A DNA stretch of 64,000 bases, from the NCBI RefSeq assembly GCF_047634355.1, contig NZ_JBLIAL010000002.1. The stretch is one strand, 5' to 3'. Shown in pieces: positions 27,344-37,444 of this stretch. Each line of letters opens with the position of its first letter. Position 1 is the stretch's first letter. Both the position numbers and the translations under genes were made by a program. This DNA is from Porticoccus sp002341315. GTDB lineage: Bacteria; Pseudomonadota; Gammaproteobacteria; Pseudomonadales; Porticoccaceae. Under the pieces are notes generated by a model. That model was not told where the DNA came from and searched no databases. It saw nothing but the letters and a program-made list of their open reading frames with translations.

Positions 27344-28629
27344 TGAAAAAAATGCAATCCATTCGGGGTATGAATGATCTGCTCCCCGAAGAGTCACCTG
27401 TTTGGCAATACCTCGAACGCTCAGTTGCGGATTTACTGGCACGATATGGTTACCGGGAAATTCGCTTTCCGGTCATCGAATCAACCGATCTGTTCAAGCG
27501 TTCCATAGGGGAGGTGACTGACATTGTCGAAAAGGAAATGTATACCTTTAATGATCGCAATGGTGAGAGTCTGACCCTGCGTCCCGAGGGCACAGCAGGT
27601 TGTGTTCGCGCCTGTGAACAGCACGGCCTGCTTTACAATCAGACTCAACGGCTTTGGTATCAGGGGCCGATGTTCCGGTATGAGCGCCCTCAAAAAGGTC
27701 GTCTTCGACAGTTTCACCAGATAGGTGTTGAAGTATTTGGCCTCGATGGTCCCGATATTGATGCCGAGTTGCTGGCGATGACATGGCGACTTTGGCAGCA
27801 GCTCGGTATTGACCAGCAGGTTGCACTGCAGATCAACTCTCTCGGCACAACGGCATCTAGGGCGCGCTATCGGGATGCGCTGGTCGAGTATCTGACGCGA
27901 CACAAAGACAGTCTGGATGAAGACAGTCAGCGGCGGCTGCACAGCAACCCGATGCGTATCCTCGACAGCAAAAACCCTGCAGTTCAAGCCGTTCTTGATG
28001 GGGCGCCCGTTCTGGACGATTTTCTGGATGGGGAATCATTGTCCCACTTTCGGCAATTGCAGGCATTGCTCAAGCAGGCCGGGGTGCCCTATCAGATAAA
28101 TAATCGCCTTGTCAGAGGGCTCGACTATTACGGCAAGACGGTCTTTGAGTGGGTTACCAATGCGTTGGGGGCCCAGGGGGCCGTCTGTGCCGGAGGACGT
28201 TATGATGGTCTGGTTGAACAGTTAGGCGGCAAACACACCCCTGCCGTTGGTTTTGCCATGGGGCTGGAGCGGTTGGTATTGTTGCTTGACGCGGCTGGTG
28301 TGGTGCCGGATAGTATCGCCCGGCAACTGGACGTCTATCTGGTAGCAGTGGGTGACGTGCAGGGTAAAGCCATTCAATTGGGCGAAGAGCTGCGGAGTCA
28401 GTGTCCACAATTGCGCCTACTTAACCACTGTGGCGGCGGTGGTTTCAAGGCACAAATGAAGAGAGCTGACAAGAGTAGTGCTCTTGTAGCCCTGATCCTC
28501 GGTGAGGATGAAGTGGTCAACGATTGCGTTACGGTTAAATTTCTGCGCGAAGACAGGCCGCAGGAAAGCATTGCCATTGATAGTGCAGTGGCGTTTTTAA
28601 AGCGTATTTTTTTGGTTAACGGGAGCTAG
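27343..28629 (+). CDS. hisS: Histidyl-tRNA synthetase
   Basis: Class II aminoacyl-tRNA synthetase charging tRNA-His. 428 aa. N-terminal IRGMNDLLPEE, motif 2 (QGPMFRYERPQKGRLRQFHQIGVE is the region, about residues 106-129), the His-specific LVRGLDYYGKTVFEW and motif 3 (AMGLERL), then an anticodon-binding domain. Coupled to ispG by a one-base overlap. Confidence 0.98.
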   Translation: MKKMQSIRGMNDLLPEESPVWQYLERSVADLLARYGYREIRFPVIESTDLFKRSIGEVTDIVEKEMYTFNDRNGESLTLRPEGTAGCVRACEQHGLLYNQTQRLWYQGPMFRYERPQKGRLRQFHQIGVEVFGLDGPDIDAELLAMTWRLWQQLGIDQQVALQINSLGTTASRARYRDALVEYLTRHKDSLDEDSQRRLHSNPMRILDSKNPAVQAVLDGAPVLDDFLDGESLSHFRQLQALLKQAGVPYQINNRLVRGLDYYGKTVFEWVTNALGAQGAVCAGGRYDGLVEQLGGKHTPAVGFAMGLERLVLLLDAAGVVPDSIARQLDVYLVAVGDVQGKAIQLGEELRSQCPQLRLLNHCGGGGFKAQMKRADKSSALVALILGEDEVVNDCVTVKFLREDRPQESIAIDSAVAFLKRIFLVNGS

Positions 28630-28631
28630 TT

Positions 28632-29336
28632 GTGGCAGAACATCTCAGTGATGAGGAACAGCTTGAAAGTTTTAAACGCTGGTTTAAAGAAAATGGTCTC
28701 TCCACGATTGTCGTTGTCGTATTGGCTGCCGGTGGTTATTTCGGGTGGGAATTCTGGAAAGGCTATAGTGAGAAAACGGCGCAGGCCGCCTCCGTTATCT
28801 ATCAGCAAATGATGGACACAGCGCTGGTTGACCCTGGTAAGCGCCTAAATGATAGCCAAAAAGACGAAATCGGTGATCTGGCTGTTCAGCTAAAAAAAGA
28901 TTATTCAGGAACACAATATGCCCGTTATGCCGCTATGTTACTGGCCAGGCTAGCTGTCGAGGACGGTGAGTTTGAAACAGCTGCTGAGCAGCTACACTGG
29001 GCAGACAAAGGAGCTGATCAGGGACTGTCACTGGTGATAGGGTTGAGATTGGCACGTATTGAAGCTGCCCGGGGAAATATAGATGCTGCCATAGAAATGC
29101 TGAATATCGAGGATGCAAAAACGATGACCAGTGCCTATTCCGAAGCGCGGGGTGATTTTTATTTGATGAAAGATGATCGGGATTCGGCTCACAGCGCTTA
29201 CCTGCAGGCTTTGCAGTCTGTTGCGCAAAATGACAACCAGAGCCGCTCCATTATCGAACTCAAGCTGAAGCATGTGGCTCCGGTTTCAGAAAACGAAGCT
29301 GATTCGATGGGTGCTTCCTCGGAGAACAATGAATGA
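28632..29336 (+). CDS. yfgM: YfgM/TPR_21 ancillary SecYEG translocon protein
   Basis: Inner-membrane protein with a periplasmic TPR domain, associated with SecYEG and PpiD in E. coli. 234 aa; N-terminal FKRWFKENG, one membrane segment (about residues 22-40) and TPR-like helices after. GTG start two bases after hisS; the end overlaps bamB by ATGA. The order hisS-yfgM-bamB-der is standard. Confidence 0.94.
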   Translation: MAEHLSDEEQLESFKRWFKENGLSTIVVVVLAAGGYFGWEFWKGYSEKTAQAASVIYQQMMDTALVDPGKRLNDSQKDEIGDLAVQLKKDYSGTQYARYAAMLLARLAVEDGEFETAAEQLHWADKGADQGLSLVIGLRLARIEAARGNIDAAIEMLNIEDAKTMTSAYSEARGDFYLMKDDRDSAHSAYLQALQSVAQNDNQSRSIIELKLKHVAPVSENEADSMGASSENNE

Positions 29337-30493
29337 GAAACCTGTTATGCCTTTTTCTTGCCTCATTACTGGTTTCAGGTTGTGGCCCCTTAAAAAATCT
29401 CGGCAGTGGCGGTAATGCATCAGAAAAAACCGGCCCGGCCGCACTCGTTGCTTTTGAACAGGAAGTAAACATAACCAAACTGTGGTCGAGCAATACCTTG
29501 AGTGAATATGCGTCCATCAACGGCGGGATTCGTCCGGTATTGGCTGCTGGCGTTATTTATGCTGCAGATAGTGGTGGTAATGTTGTTGCAGTTGATGCGG
29601 GCACCGGTAAACAGATTTGGAAAAAAAGTCTCGATTCACCGCTGGCTGGTGGCGTTGGCTTCGGCGGTAACCTGCTGGTTGTGGCGGACACAAATGGTGA
29701 TGTCTTTGCGTTGGAAGCCAAAACCGGTGAACAACGATGGAGTGTCCGGGTTACGAGTGAAGTTTTGGCCGCTCCGGCAGTGAATGACGCTGTTGTTGTG
29801 GTGCAAAGCCATGATGGAAAGCTGGTGGGCCTACACGCTTCCAATGGTGAAAGGCGATGGCAGTATGAAATTGACTCCCCTATTTTAACCCTGCGAGGCA
29901 CCAGTCCCCCGATTCTGTCGGACGGCATGCTGATAGCCGGGTTCGCAAATGGCAAAATTGTGGCGTTGGCAGCTGACTCCGGTTCTCTCCTTTGGGAGAA
30001 TCGGCTGGCCATTCCTCAGGGCCGAACCGAGCTTGAGCGACTGATCGATATTGATGGACGTGCTGTGCTGGTAGATGAGGTGATCTATGCCTCTTCTTAT
30101 CAGGGGCGAATTGGTGCTATTGCAAAGGCCTCAGGACGCGGTATCTGGTACCAGAATTCTTCTTCAGTTCATGACCTCGCCTACGGTCTTGGGCAGGTGT
30201 ATTCAGTGCAGAAAGACGATGAAGTACGTGCAATCAGAGGTAATAGCGGACAGACACTCTGGAGTAATGATCAGCTGAGTTTACGCAAGTTAAACAGCCC
30301 GGTCACCATTGAAGCCTATTTGGCAGTGGCAGATGCAGAGGGCTACCTTCATCTGCTATCACAAACTGATGGTCGATTTGTTGCACGGGTCAAAGTCGAT
30401 GGTGATGGGGTTACTGCTCCCATGATTGCTGACGGACAAAAACTTTATGTGCAAGATAACGGTGGCGGGTTGACCGCTTATCAGTTTGACTGA
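29333..30493 (+). CDS. bamB: Outer membrane protein assembly factor BamB
   Basis: Lipoprotein of the BAM complex that inserts beta-barrel proteins. Lipobox LLVSGC with Cys17. The rest is an eight-bladed PQQ-type beta-propeller with repeated AxDxxTGxxxW motifs (AVDAGTGKQIW, ALEAKTGEQRW, GLHASNGERRW). 386 aa. It overlaps yfgM by four bases. Confidence 0.97.
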   Translation: MRNLLCLFLASLLVSGCGPLKNLGSGGNASEKTGPAALVAFEQEVNITKLWSSNTLSEYASINGGIRPVLAAGVIYAADSGGNVVAVDAGTGKQIWKKSLDSPLAGGVGFGGNLLVVADTNGDVFALEAKTGEQRWSVRVTSEVLAAPAVNDAVVVVQSHDGKLVGLHASNGERRWQYEIDSPILTLRGTSPPILSDGMLIAGFANGKIVALAADSGSLLWENRLAIPQGRTELERLIDIDGRAVLVDEVIYASSYQGRIGAIAKASGRGIWYQNSSSVHDLAYGLGQVYSVQKDDEVRAIRGNSGQTLWSNDQLSLRKLNSPVTIEAYLAVADAEGYLHLLSQTDGRFVARVKVDGDGVTAPMIADGQKLYVQDNGGGLTAYQFD

Positions 30494-30624
30494 AATCGTC
30501 ATTGAACAGCTGATCTGTTTGATACTTTGATATCTCTGCCTAGGCAGTCCTTGCCGGCCAGTTGTATGCTGGTGTTGCCAATAGCTATTCACCGAGCTAA
30601 GAAACCATCAATGGGTATAAATAA

Positions 30625-32016
30625 ATGATTCCGGTAATTGCTCTGGTTGGGCGGCCCAATGTAGGAAAATCTACGCTTTTTAACCGTCTGACGAAAACCC
30701 GCGATGCCCTTGTTGCCAATTACCCGGGATTAACCCGAGACCGTAAATATGGTGAGGGGGAAATGTTTGGCCGCAGATATATGTTGATTGATACCGGCGG
30801 CATAACAGGAGAAGAAGAGGGTATTGACACGGCGATGGCGGCACAGTCGATGCTGGCTGTTGATGAAGCAGATGCGGTGTTACTTATCGTGGACAGCCGT
30901 GATGGTCTGACTCCCGTTGACCGGCGTTTAGCCACCTATCTTCGTGAAAAAGGTCGCCTGGTCTATCTGGTGGCGAACAAGATTGACGGGGTAAATGCCG
31001 ACGTCGCCATCGCTGAATTTTACGAACTGGGTTTTTCGGACGTGTTTCCCACTACAGCTACCCATGGGCGCGGTGTCAGGCATCTCATGGAAACAGTGCT
31101 GGAGCCCTTTCCCGAGTTAGAGGAGCCGATCCAGGCCGATATAGAGCGGCGCATCAAGATTGCCGTTGTCGGTCGTCCCAATGTGGGTAAATCCACCCTG
31201 GTAAACCGCTTGCTTGGTGAGGATCGCGTCATTGTCTTTGATCTGCCCGGCACCACCCGCGACAGCATTTATATCGACTATGAGCGGGATGGAAAATCCT
31301 ATACGCTGATTGATACTGCGGGTATCCGACGCCGTAAAAATGTTTCCCAGACGGTGGAGAAATTCTCCATCGTAAAGACCCTGCAAGCGATTGAAGATGC
31401 CAATGTGGTGGTGTTGCTGATTGATGCCCATGAGGGTCTTGTCGATCAGGACATGCATCTTATGGGCACTGCAATCGAGTCAGGCAGAGCATTAGTGGTG
31501 GCGGTAAACAAATGGGATGGTTTGGATGCTGATGCCAGGGCCAGGATCAAAACGGAATTACAACGCCGTCTGAGATTTGTCGAATTTGCGGATATTCATT
31601 TTATATCAGCTGTTCATGGGACTGGCGTCGGACATCTCTATAAATCCATCGAGAAGGCGTACGCTTCGGCAACTGACAAGTTGGGCACCAACCGTCTAAC
31701 CAGGATATTGCAGGATGCTGTGATTGAGCATCAGCCTCCCCTGGTGAGAGGGCGTCGCATCAAACTCCGATATGCCCACGCTGGAGGACAGAATCCTCCG
31801 TTGATCGTCATACATGGTAACCAGACAGCGGACGTGCCCAGTCACTATGCTCGATACCTGGAAAAAGTGTTTCGCAAGGCCCTCGACCTGCAAGGCACAC
31901 CGATCAAGATTGAGTTTCGTTCGGGAGAAAATCCGTTTGCGGGGAAAAAGAACCAACTAACGACTCGGCAGTTAGCCAAAAAGAGACGGTTAATGAAACA
32001 CGTTAAGAAGAAATAA
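30625..32016 (+). CDS. der: Ribosome biogenesis GTPase Der (EngA)
   Basis: Double GTPase that acts in 50S ribosome assembly. Two P-loops of identical sequence GRPNVGKST at residues about 9-17 and 182-190, each followed by DTAG/DTGG-type and NK(W/I)D motifs (VANKIDG, AVNKWDG), then the KH-like C-terminal domain (PPLVRGRRIKLRYAHAGGQNPP). 463 aa. The lysine-rich C-terminus is usual. Confidence 0.98.
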   Translation: MIPVIALVGRPNVGKSTLFNRLTKTRDALVANYPGLTRDRKYGEGEMFGRRYMLIDTGGITGEEEGIDTAMAAQSMLAVDEADAVLLIVDSRDGLTPVDRRLATYLREKGRLVYLVANKIDGVNADVAIAEFYELGFSDVFPTTATHGRGVRHLMETVLEPFPELEEPIQADIERRIKIAVVGRPNVGKSTLVNRLLGEDRVIVFDLPGTTRDSIYIDYERDGKSYTLIDTAGIRRRKNVSQTVEKFSIVKTLQAIEDANVVVLLIDAHEGLVDQDMHLMGTAIESGRALVVAVNKWDGLDADARARIKTELQRRLRFVEFADIHFISAVHGTGVGHLYKSIEKAYASATDKLGTNRLTRILQDAVIEHQPPLVRGRRIKLRYAHAGGQNPPLIVIHGNQTADVPSHYARYLEKVFRKALDLQGTPIKIEFRSGENPFAGKKNQLTTRQLAKKRRLMKHVKKK

Positions 32017-32048
32017 TAGTTTTCCAATCCGCGACCATTGCTTATCAA

Positions 32049-32534
32049 TCAGGCTGCAGCCTGCGGCCTATCTTCAACCAACAATGCATAGCTAGTCACG
32101 AAATCATCAGGGGAACCTGGATATTTCGGGTGGAAGTGACGTAACCAGTATACCCCCAGCCCCTTAATGTCATGGGCCTCAGGTAGTACCTGCTCCGAGC
32201 GACGATAAATCATCCAGGCAATGGCAGTGGCGTACTTGAGATTTGTAATCAATTCTGCATGGGGATCCTTCAGGAAACTATGCTGGCCCGCCAGTCCACG
32301 GATTTCACTGGCCATGTGCGGGTGATGGATCAAATATTTGTCCCAAACTGCCTGATGTCTTGCTGGCGTAATGCGATAGAGACCAACGCGTTTTCCCTGG
32401 TGCCATCCACCGAGACCGGATTCCTGTGCGGCTGTACCAACCAGAAGATTTTCTTTGGCGGCGCTCCATTCGTTAAGATAACGGAGTGTTTCTCTGATGA
32501 CCAAGTAACGTAGGTCTTCTGTCGTAAAAATCAT
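32049..32534 (-). CDS. Phage lysozyme/transglycosylase-like protein, orphan
   Basis: 161 aa from the ATG at 32534, which has GGGAGC five bases upstream; the open frame continues 21 codons further upstream without support. A lysozyme-like core is suggested by AAQESGLGGWH with a candidate catalytic Glu, followed by GLYRITPARHQAVWDKYL, NLKYATAIAWMIYRR and DIKGLGVYWLRHFHP. This pattern resembles peptidoglycan-degrading proteins annotated in phage structural modules. No signal peptide and no phage genes next to it; it is convergent with der. Function by resemblance only. Confidence 0.65.
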   Translation of the reverse strand: MIFTTEDLRYLVIRETLRYLNEWSAAKENLLVGTAAQESGLGGWHQGKRVGLYRITPARHQAVWDKYLIHHPHMASEIRGLAGQHSFLKDPHAELITNLKYATAIAWMIYRRSEQVLPEAHDIKGLGVYWLRHFHPKYPGSPDDFVTSYALLVEDRPQAAA

Positions 32535-32859
32535 GGTAGCTCCCAGTAGAACTATTCGCCTGATTGATATATTAAAAATTATTAGTATTTCTAGCATGTT
32601 AAGAGTGAAAACTCAATTTAAAATAACAATATGTGTTTAACTCTTATCGTTTAAAAACCATAGTGTGCAATAATTGATCAGTTGTTGGTGGGCTGGTCAA
32701 CTCCATGTATACCCTGGTTACGTTCTGATTCCTGTTGGGGATCATAGATATCAGTATTATTACTCTGAGTTACTGCTTGGATCATCAATGCTTAATTTGA
32801 AAATATCGCAGTACTTTCGTAATTGGTCCATGCTAGTAAGTGAAAGGGGGGGAATTGAC
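32535..32859. other. Intergenic region upstream of fumC
   Basis: About 325 bp, AT-rich between 32560 and 32660, divergent between the lysozyme-like gene and fumC. The frame of fumC is open through part of it but has no ribosome site or homology. It presumably contains both promoters; none is clear enough to place. Confidence 0.4.
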
Positions 32860-34242
32860 ATGACATTCAGAACCGAAAGTGATTCCTTGGGGGAAATTCA
32901 AGTTCCTGAAGGTGCACTTTGGGGTGCACAAACGCAACGGGCTATAGGACATTTCCCCAATCTTGGCTACTCAATGCCTTATGGTGTTATTCAAGCGCTT
33001 GCCCTGATAAAAAAGGCTGCTGCCCTGGCCAATCTGGAACTTGGTGAACTACAGGCTGAGCAGTCCTCTCTGATAGTCGCGGCCTGTGACGAAGTGTTGA
33101 GTCACAGGCATGATGAGCAGTTCCCGCTGTCCATCTGGCAAAGCGGCAGTGGCACTCAGAGCAATATGAATATGAATGAGGTGGTTGCCAACCGTGCCAA
33201 TGAGCTGGCTGGTCACATACGTGGCGAGAAAACACCGGTTCATCCAAATGACCATGTGAATCGCTCCCAGTCCTCGAATGATGTCTTTCCAACTGCCATG
33301 CATCTGGCTGTTCTCTCCGTCTTGGAAGAAAATTTGTTGCCACATTTGACAAACCTCCGGCATGCACTGGCCAAAAAACAACACGAATTCTCAGCGCAGT
33401 GGAAAGTAGGGCGAACCCATCTGATGGATGCAGCACCGATGACATTGGGCCAGGAGTTCAGTGGTTATGTTGCACAGCTGGATTTCAGTCTGAAGCAGCT
33501 ACAGCAGGCAAAACAGGATCTGCTGCCACTGGCTATTGGCGGTACAGCCGTGGGTACCGGGTTGAATACGCCTGGTGGTTGGCAGGAGGCTGTGATAATG
33601 CATTTGCGGAATTTGTCGGGCATGCCTGTCGTGACGGCACCTAATAAGTTTGCTGCCCTGTCGACGCATAATGCGATGTTGCGTGTCAGCAGCGCGTTGC
33701 GCCAGATTGCTGCTGATTTTATGGTGATCGGTAATAATTTGCGGATGCTGGCCAGCGGTCCCAGAGCAGGACTTTCTGAAATACAACTGCCGGCAAATGA
33801 ACCTGGCAGTTCGATTATGCCCGGCAAGGTAAATCCAACCCAGATTGAGTCGCTGACCATGATTGCGACTCAAGTGATCGGTAATGATGCGGCGGTTGCC
33901 ATGGCCTGCTCACAGGGGCATCTGCAGTTAAATGTATTCAAACCCTTGATTGTCCATAACGTATTGAGCTCAGTCGAGCTGTTGGGTAGTGGTGCGGATT
34001 ACTTTAGCCGTTATTGCCTGACAGGGATGGACTGTAACACCGCTCAGTTAGCAAACAATGTTGAGCGATCCCTGATGATCGTGACTGCATTGGCCCCCGA
34101 ATTGGGATACGACAAGGCAGCCGAGATCGCCAAACATGCCCAGCAACAAAACCAGACTATCCGTGAAGTCCTGATAGAGCAGGACATTCTCAGTGGTGAG
34201 GCTTTCGATGCATTAATCAGAGAGCATGTATTGGTCGATCGT
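32860..34242 (+). CDS. fumC: Class II fumarate hydratase
   Basis: Fe-independent fumarase of the TCA cycle, interconverting fumarate and malate. The ATG at 32860 follows AAGGGGGGG and starts MTFRTESDSLGE; about 62 codons of open frame upstream are non-conserved. 460 aa (E. coli 467); the stop TAG occupies 34243-34245. Motifs are SGSGTQSNMNMNEV, THLMDAAPMTLGQE and the superfamily signature GSSIMPGKVNP (about residue 316). The stop codon abuts the inverted-repeat element that follows. Confidence 0.96.
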
Positions 34243-34244
34243 TA

Positions 34245-34554
34245 GGGCCTGTTAATACCCATTGAATAGCCGCTGTTGTTTATCCAACAATGTCCAATTC
34301 AGGCGCGGTGAGCGTGGTTTGGTGGCTCCAAATGAGCGAGGCGCAACGCCAAGTGGACATTTTTGAGTAACAACCCGTAGGGCTAGGGCCAATTTTGTCC
34401 TCATCTGTGTTATACCCAAAGCACTCACTGCGTTCATGGGGCAGGCTCTCAGTCGCTCAAATAGAACCACTATTCTCCCTCTCTCCCTCCTTCTGCCTTG
34501 TTGAGGGCAAAGTTGGCCTTCAGCAGGAATTATTCAATGGGTATTAAAAGGCCC
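34245..34554. mobile_element. MITE-like element with 23-bp terminal inverted repeats
   Basis: Ends GGGCCTGTTAATACCCATTGAAT-type (34245-34267) and its reverse complement (34532-34554), 22 of 23 bases matching. Length 310 bp; no transposase inside. The left end begins within the fumC stop codon. No target-site duplication is evident. The small open frames inside have no coding features. Most likely a non-autonomous transposon derivative. Confidence 0.7.
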
Positions 34555-34599
34555 CAACCTGGTCGTCAGGTATTTTCTGGCGGGTTTGCTGCGCTGCGT

Positions 34600-34959
34600 T
34601 CAATCGAACCAGTGAGCAAGACGTTGTCGTGCGCGATCTTTCACCTGTTGATCAATATAACCGGCAAGGGTGGCAACGGCGCTAGCGATAACCGCAAGGT
34701 CATCCACATAGCCTCCAGGGATGAAATCCGGAATGGTGTCTGTAGGTAGAATAAAGTAGGCCAAGGCGCTGTATACCGCGGCCTTGGCCCAGGCCGGAGT
34801 ATCCGGCCGTCTGGCGGCATAATGGAGCCACAAACACTTCTCAATTAATTCCCTGCCAGCTGTTTTTGCTGCATGCCTGACTTTGATCCAGAAGTCGGTA
34901 CCGGAATAGCGGAGCTTTTTTTCCACCTTGATAGGTGCTGTGCCTGTTTCTGTCACCAT
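34600..34959 (-). CDS. DUF1232 (YkvA-family) protein
   Basis: 119 aa. The DUF1232 core is at about residues 50-100: AKAAVYSALAYFILPTDTIPDFIPG, typical of YkvA-like proteins, with two hydrophobic segments that may be membrane-embedded. The function of the family is unknown. It is transcribed in the same direction as argS, 86 bp upstream of the argS end, and separated from fumC by the inverted-repeat element. Confidence 0.85.
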   Translation of the reverse strand: MVTETGTAPIKVEKKLRYSGTDFWIKVRHAAKTAGRELIEKCLWLHYAARRPDTPAWAKAAVYSALAYFILPTDTIPDFIPGGYVDDLAVIASAVATLAGYIDQQVKDRARQRLAHWFD

Positions 34960-35045
34960 AAATAAAGGTTAGTCGGATCCTGATCGAAGTCAAAAACAGT
35001 TTGGTGAACAAAAAGCGATATCCAGTCAATGACTTTCGAAAAGCC

Positions 35046-36782
35046 TTACATTTGCTCCATTACCTCAATCCCGAGCAGGTCCAGCCCCTTGGCCATCACT
35101 CTGGCGGTGAGTTGGGCAATGGCAAGACGGCTGGATCGGGTGTCTTCTAACACATCTTGCCTGAGGATCGGACAGTGCTCATAGAATGTCATGAAACTGC
35201 TGGCCAGTTCGTAAAGATAATTACAAAGAATATGGGGATAGCCATCAAGGGCCAGTTGTTCAAGAGTCGTCCCAAACTGTAGAAGTTTCAGTGCCAGGTC
35301 TTTTTCCTGTTGTGTCGTGAAAACAATGTTTCCTGTCAAACAATCGAAGTTGATGTCTGCCCGGCGGAAAATACTGCGGATCCGGGTATAGGCATATTGT
35401 AGATAGGGAGCGGTGTTGCCCTCGAAGCTGAGCATACTGTCCCAGTCAAAAATGTAGTCGTTGGTGCGTGTTTTACTCAAATCTGCGTACTTGATGGCAC
35501 CAATGCCTACTTTTCGTCCAATGGCGGCAACCTCATCGATGTCGAGTTCGGGGTTCTTTTCTCTCACTAGTGTGCAGGCGCGCTCAATACCTTCCTGAAG
35601 TAGTTCCGTGAGTTTGACGGTCCCGCCAGTACGGGTTTTGAACGGTTTGCCGTCCTTACCCATCATGGTGCCGAAGGGGAGGTGTTCCAGTGCTATCCCT
35701 GTATTCACAAACCCGGCCTTTTTTGCCAGTGTAAATACTTGTTTCATATGCAGTGATTGCCTGGCGTCGATAAAGTATAGAACGCGATCCGCCTGTAATG
35801 TCATGCTGCGGTGACGCAGTGCAGCAAGATCAGTTGTTGCGTAGAGGAAACCTCCGTCAGATTTTTGCACAATGACGGGGCTGGGCTTCCCTTCTTTATC
35901 TGCCAGTTCTTCGAGAAAGACGACCTTGGCGCCCTGGTCTTCAACGAGCAGTCGCTGTTGCTCTAGCGATTCAATAATCCCTGCCAGATCCTCGTTGTAG
36001 GCGCTTTCTGCCTTGATATCACTGTGCTTCAGCGTGACGTTGAGGTTTAGGTAGACGGCCTCACTGTGTGTGATTGAAATGTTGATAAAACGCTGCCAAA
36101 GCTGGCGGCAATGGTGGTCACCTGATTGCAGTTTGACCACGTATTGACGCGCCTTTTGCGCAAATTTTTCATCTTGGTCAAAATGTTGTTTGGCCTGTTG
36201 ATAAAAAACCTCGAGATCCCCCAGAGCCAATTCAGGTCGCTCCCCTTCACCCAAATGCTCCTCAAGCTCCGCAATCAGCATGCCAAATTGGGTACCCCAA
36301 TCCCCCATGTGGTTCTGACGGACCACGTCGTGACCCAGGAACTCAAGGGTACGAACCACTGCGTCACCGATAATCGTACTGCGCAGATGCCCTACATGCA
36401 TCTCCTTGGCCAAATTAGGCCCGGAATAATCAACGACAACTTTCTGTTGATTCGGCACCTGTAGACCGAGTTTTTCATCTCCGATTAGTTTTTGTAACTG
36501 AGCTCCAATAAATTTGTTTGACAGGTGAATATTGATGAATCCCGGGCCAGCAATTTCGACATGATCAGCAATATCAGTCAAATCGAGATGCTTGATAATC
36601 TCGGCGGCCAAATCCCGCGGACGGCTCTTTAGCCGCTTGGCAGCTGCCATGGCACCATTAGCTTGAAAATTGCCAAACTCTGGTCTGGTACTGAGGGTGA
36701 TATTGGCCGGGCAGTCATCAGGCATGTCTGCTGCTGACATGGCAGCCCGTACACGTAGTTCGATCAGGTTTTTAATACTCAT
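35046..36782 (-). CDS. argS: Arginyl-tRNA synthetase
   Basis: Class I aminoacyl-tRNA synthetase for arginine. 578 aa. The HIGH-type motif HVGH is at residues 129-132 (GPNLAKEMHVGHLRS). The KMSKS counterpart is replaced by MMGKDGKPFKTRTGGTVKL, usual for ArgRS. The N-terminal tRNA-binding Add1 domain (FGNFQANGAMAAAKR) and C-terminal anticodon-binding domain are complete, ending in the typical LLGIEVMEQM. Confidence 0.97.
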   Translation of the reverse strand: MSIKNLIELRVRAAMSAADMPDDCPANITLSTRPEFGNFQANGAMAAAKRLKSRPRDLAAEIIKHLDLTDIADHVEIAGPGFINIHLSNKFIGAQLQKLIGDEKLGLQVPNQQKVVVDYSGPNLAKEMHVGHLRSTIIGDAVVRTLEFLGHDVVRQNHMGDWGTQFGMLIAELEEHLGEGERPELALGDLEVFYQQAKQHFDQDEKFAQKARQYVVKLQSGDHHCRQLWQRFINISITHSEAVYLNLNVTLKHSDIKAESAYNEDLAGIIESLEQQRLLVEDQGAKVVFLEELADKEGKPSPVIVQKSDGGFLYATTDLAALRHRSMTLQADRVLYFIDARQSLHMKQVFTLAKKAGFVNTGIALEHLPFGTMMGKDGKPFKTRTGGTVKLTELLQEGIERACTLVREKNPELDIDEVAAIGRKVGIGAIKYADLSKTRTNDYIFDWDSMLSFEGNTAPYLQYAYTRIRSIFRRADINFDCLTGNIVFTTQQEKDLALKLLQFGTTLEQLALDGYPHILCNYLYELASSFMTFYEHCPILRQDVLEDTRSSRLAIAQLTARVMAKGLDLLGIEVMEQM

Positions 36783-37052
36783 AAGCGGGCAGGATGTGTC
36801 TTGTTAAGAGAAAACGGGATTGTAGTACCCCAAATCCAAAAAGCCAGTAGTGGCGGTTGATGGACAAAGGGGCTGCCAGTATAGTCGAAGATCATGTCTA
36901 TGCCTGACAGTAATCCGGCATTACGTTGGTATTATCTCGAACAGTGGGTGATTTGAGATCGCTTTTTTGGTAATAGCCTTCTTCGCGTGAATATTTTCGA
37001 AACAGGCAAGTAGTTAGAACGTTCATTATTAAACGGTTTAGATTCTTTCGAG

Positions 37053-37367
37053 GTGGCATTGCAAGTTCAAAATATCATTGAAAACAAACTGACAGCGGCA
37101 TTTACACCGGATTTTCTCCAAGTGCTGAACGAGAGCCACATGCATGCGGTTCCCGTGGATTCAGAAACGCATTTTAAGCTGGTTATCGTCTCTGGTTCGT
37201 TTGAAGGGATGCGAGCTGTTAAGCGTCACCAGCGAGTTTACCAGCTGCTATCTGATGAGCTGGCTGGTGGCGTCCATGCCCTGGCACTGCATATCTTCAC
37301 GCCTGACGAATGGCGAGAGCAAAAGTGTGCACCTTCGTCTCCGGACTGTATGGGGAAAAACGGCTAG
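37053..37367 (+). CDS. bolA: BolA family protein
   Basis: 104 aa, with the BolA fold motifs LNESHMHAVPVDSETHFK (residues about 25-42) and RHQRVYQLLSDEL, VHALALHIFTPDEW. BolA proteins work with monothiol glutaredoxins in Fe-S trafficking and influence morphology. GTG start with GAGG close by; a TTG at 37059 is an alternative with better spacing. About 270 bp separate it from argS; nothing else is seen there. Confidence 0.93.
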   Translation: MALQVQNIIENKLTAAFTPDFLQVLNESHMHAVPVDSETHFKLVIVSGSFEGMRAVKRHQRVYQLLSDELAGGVHALALHIFTPDEWREQKCAPSSPDCMGKNG

Positions 37368-37444
37368 TTCCGGAAGGTTTCGATACCGTTGAGCGGAGTT
37401 TATGGCTATTGACAATTATTCACGGATAACAAAAGGGGCATAAC

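Noticed and set aside
32674..32859. N-terminal extension of fumC of 62 residues
   Set aside because: Not part of the fumarase family; the ATG at 32860 has a strong ribosome site and fits the known N-terminus.
34252..34470. 72-codon minus-strand open frame inside the inverted-repeat element
   Set aside because: No ribosome site or transposase motif; begins and ends within the repeat element.
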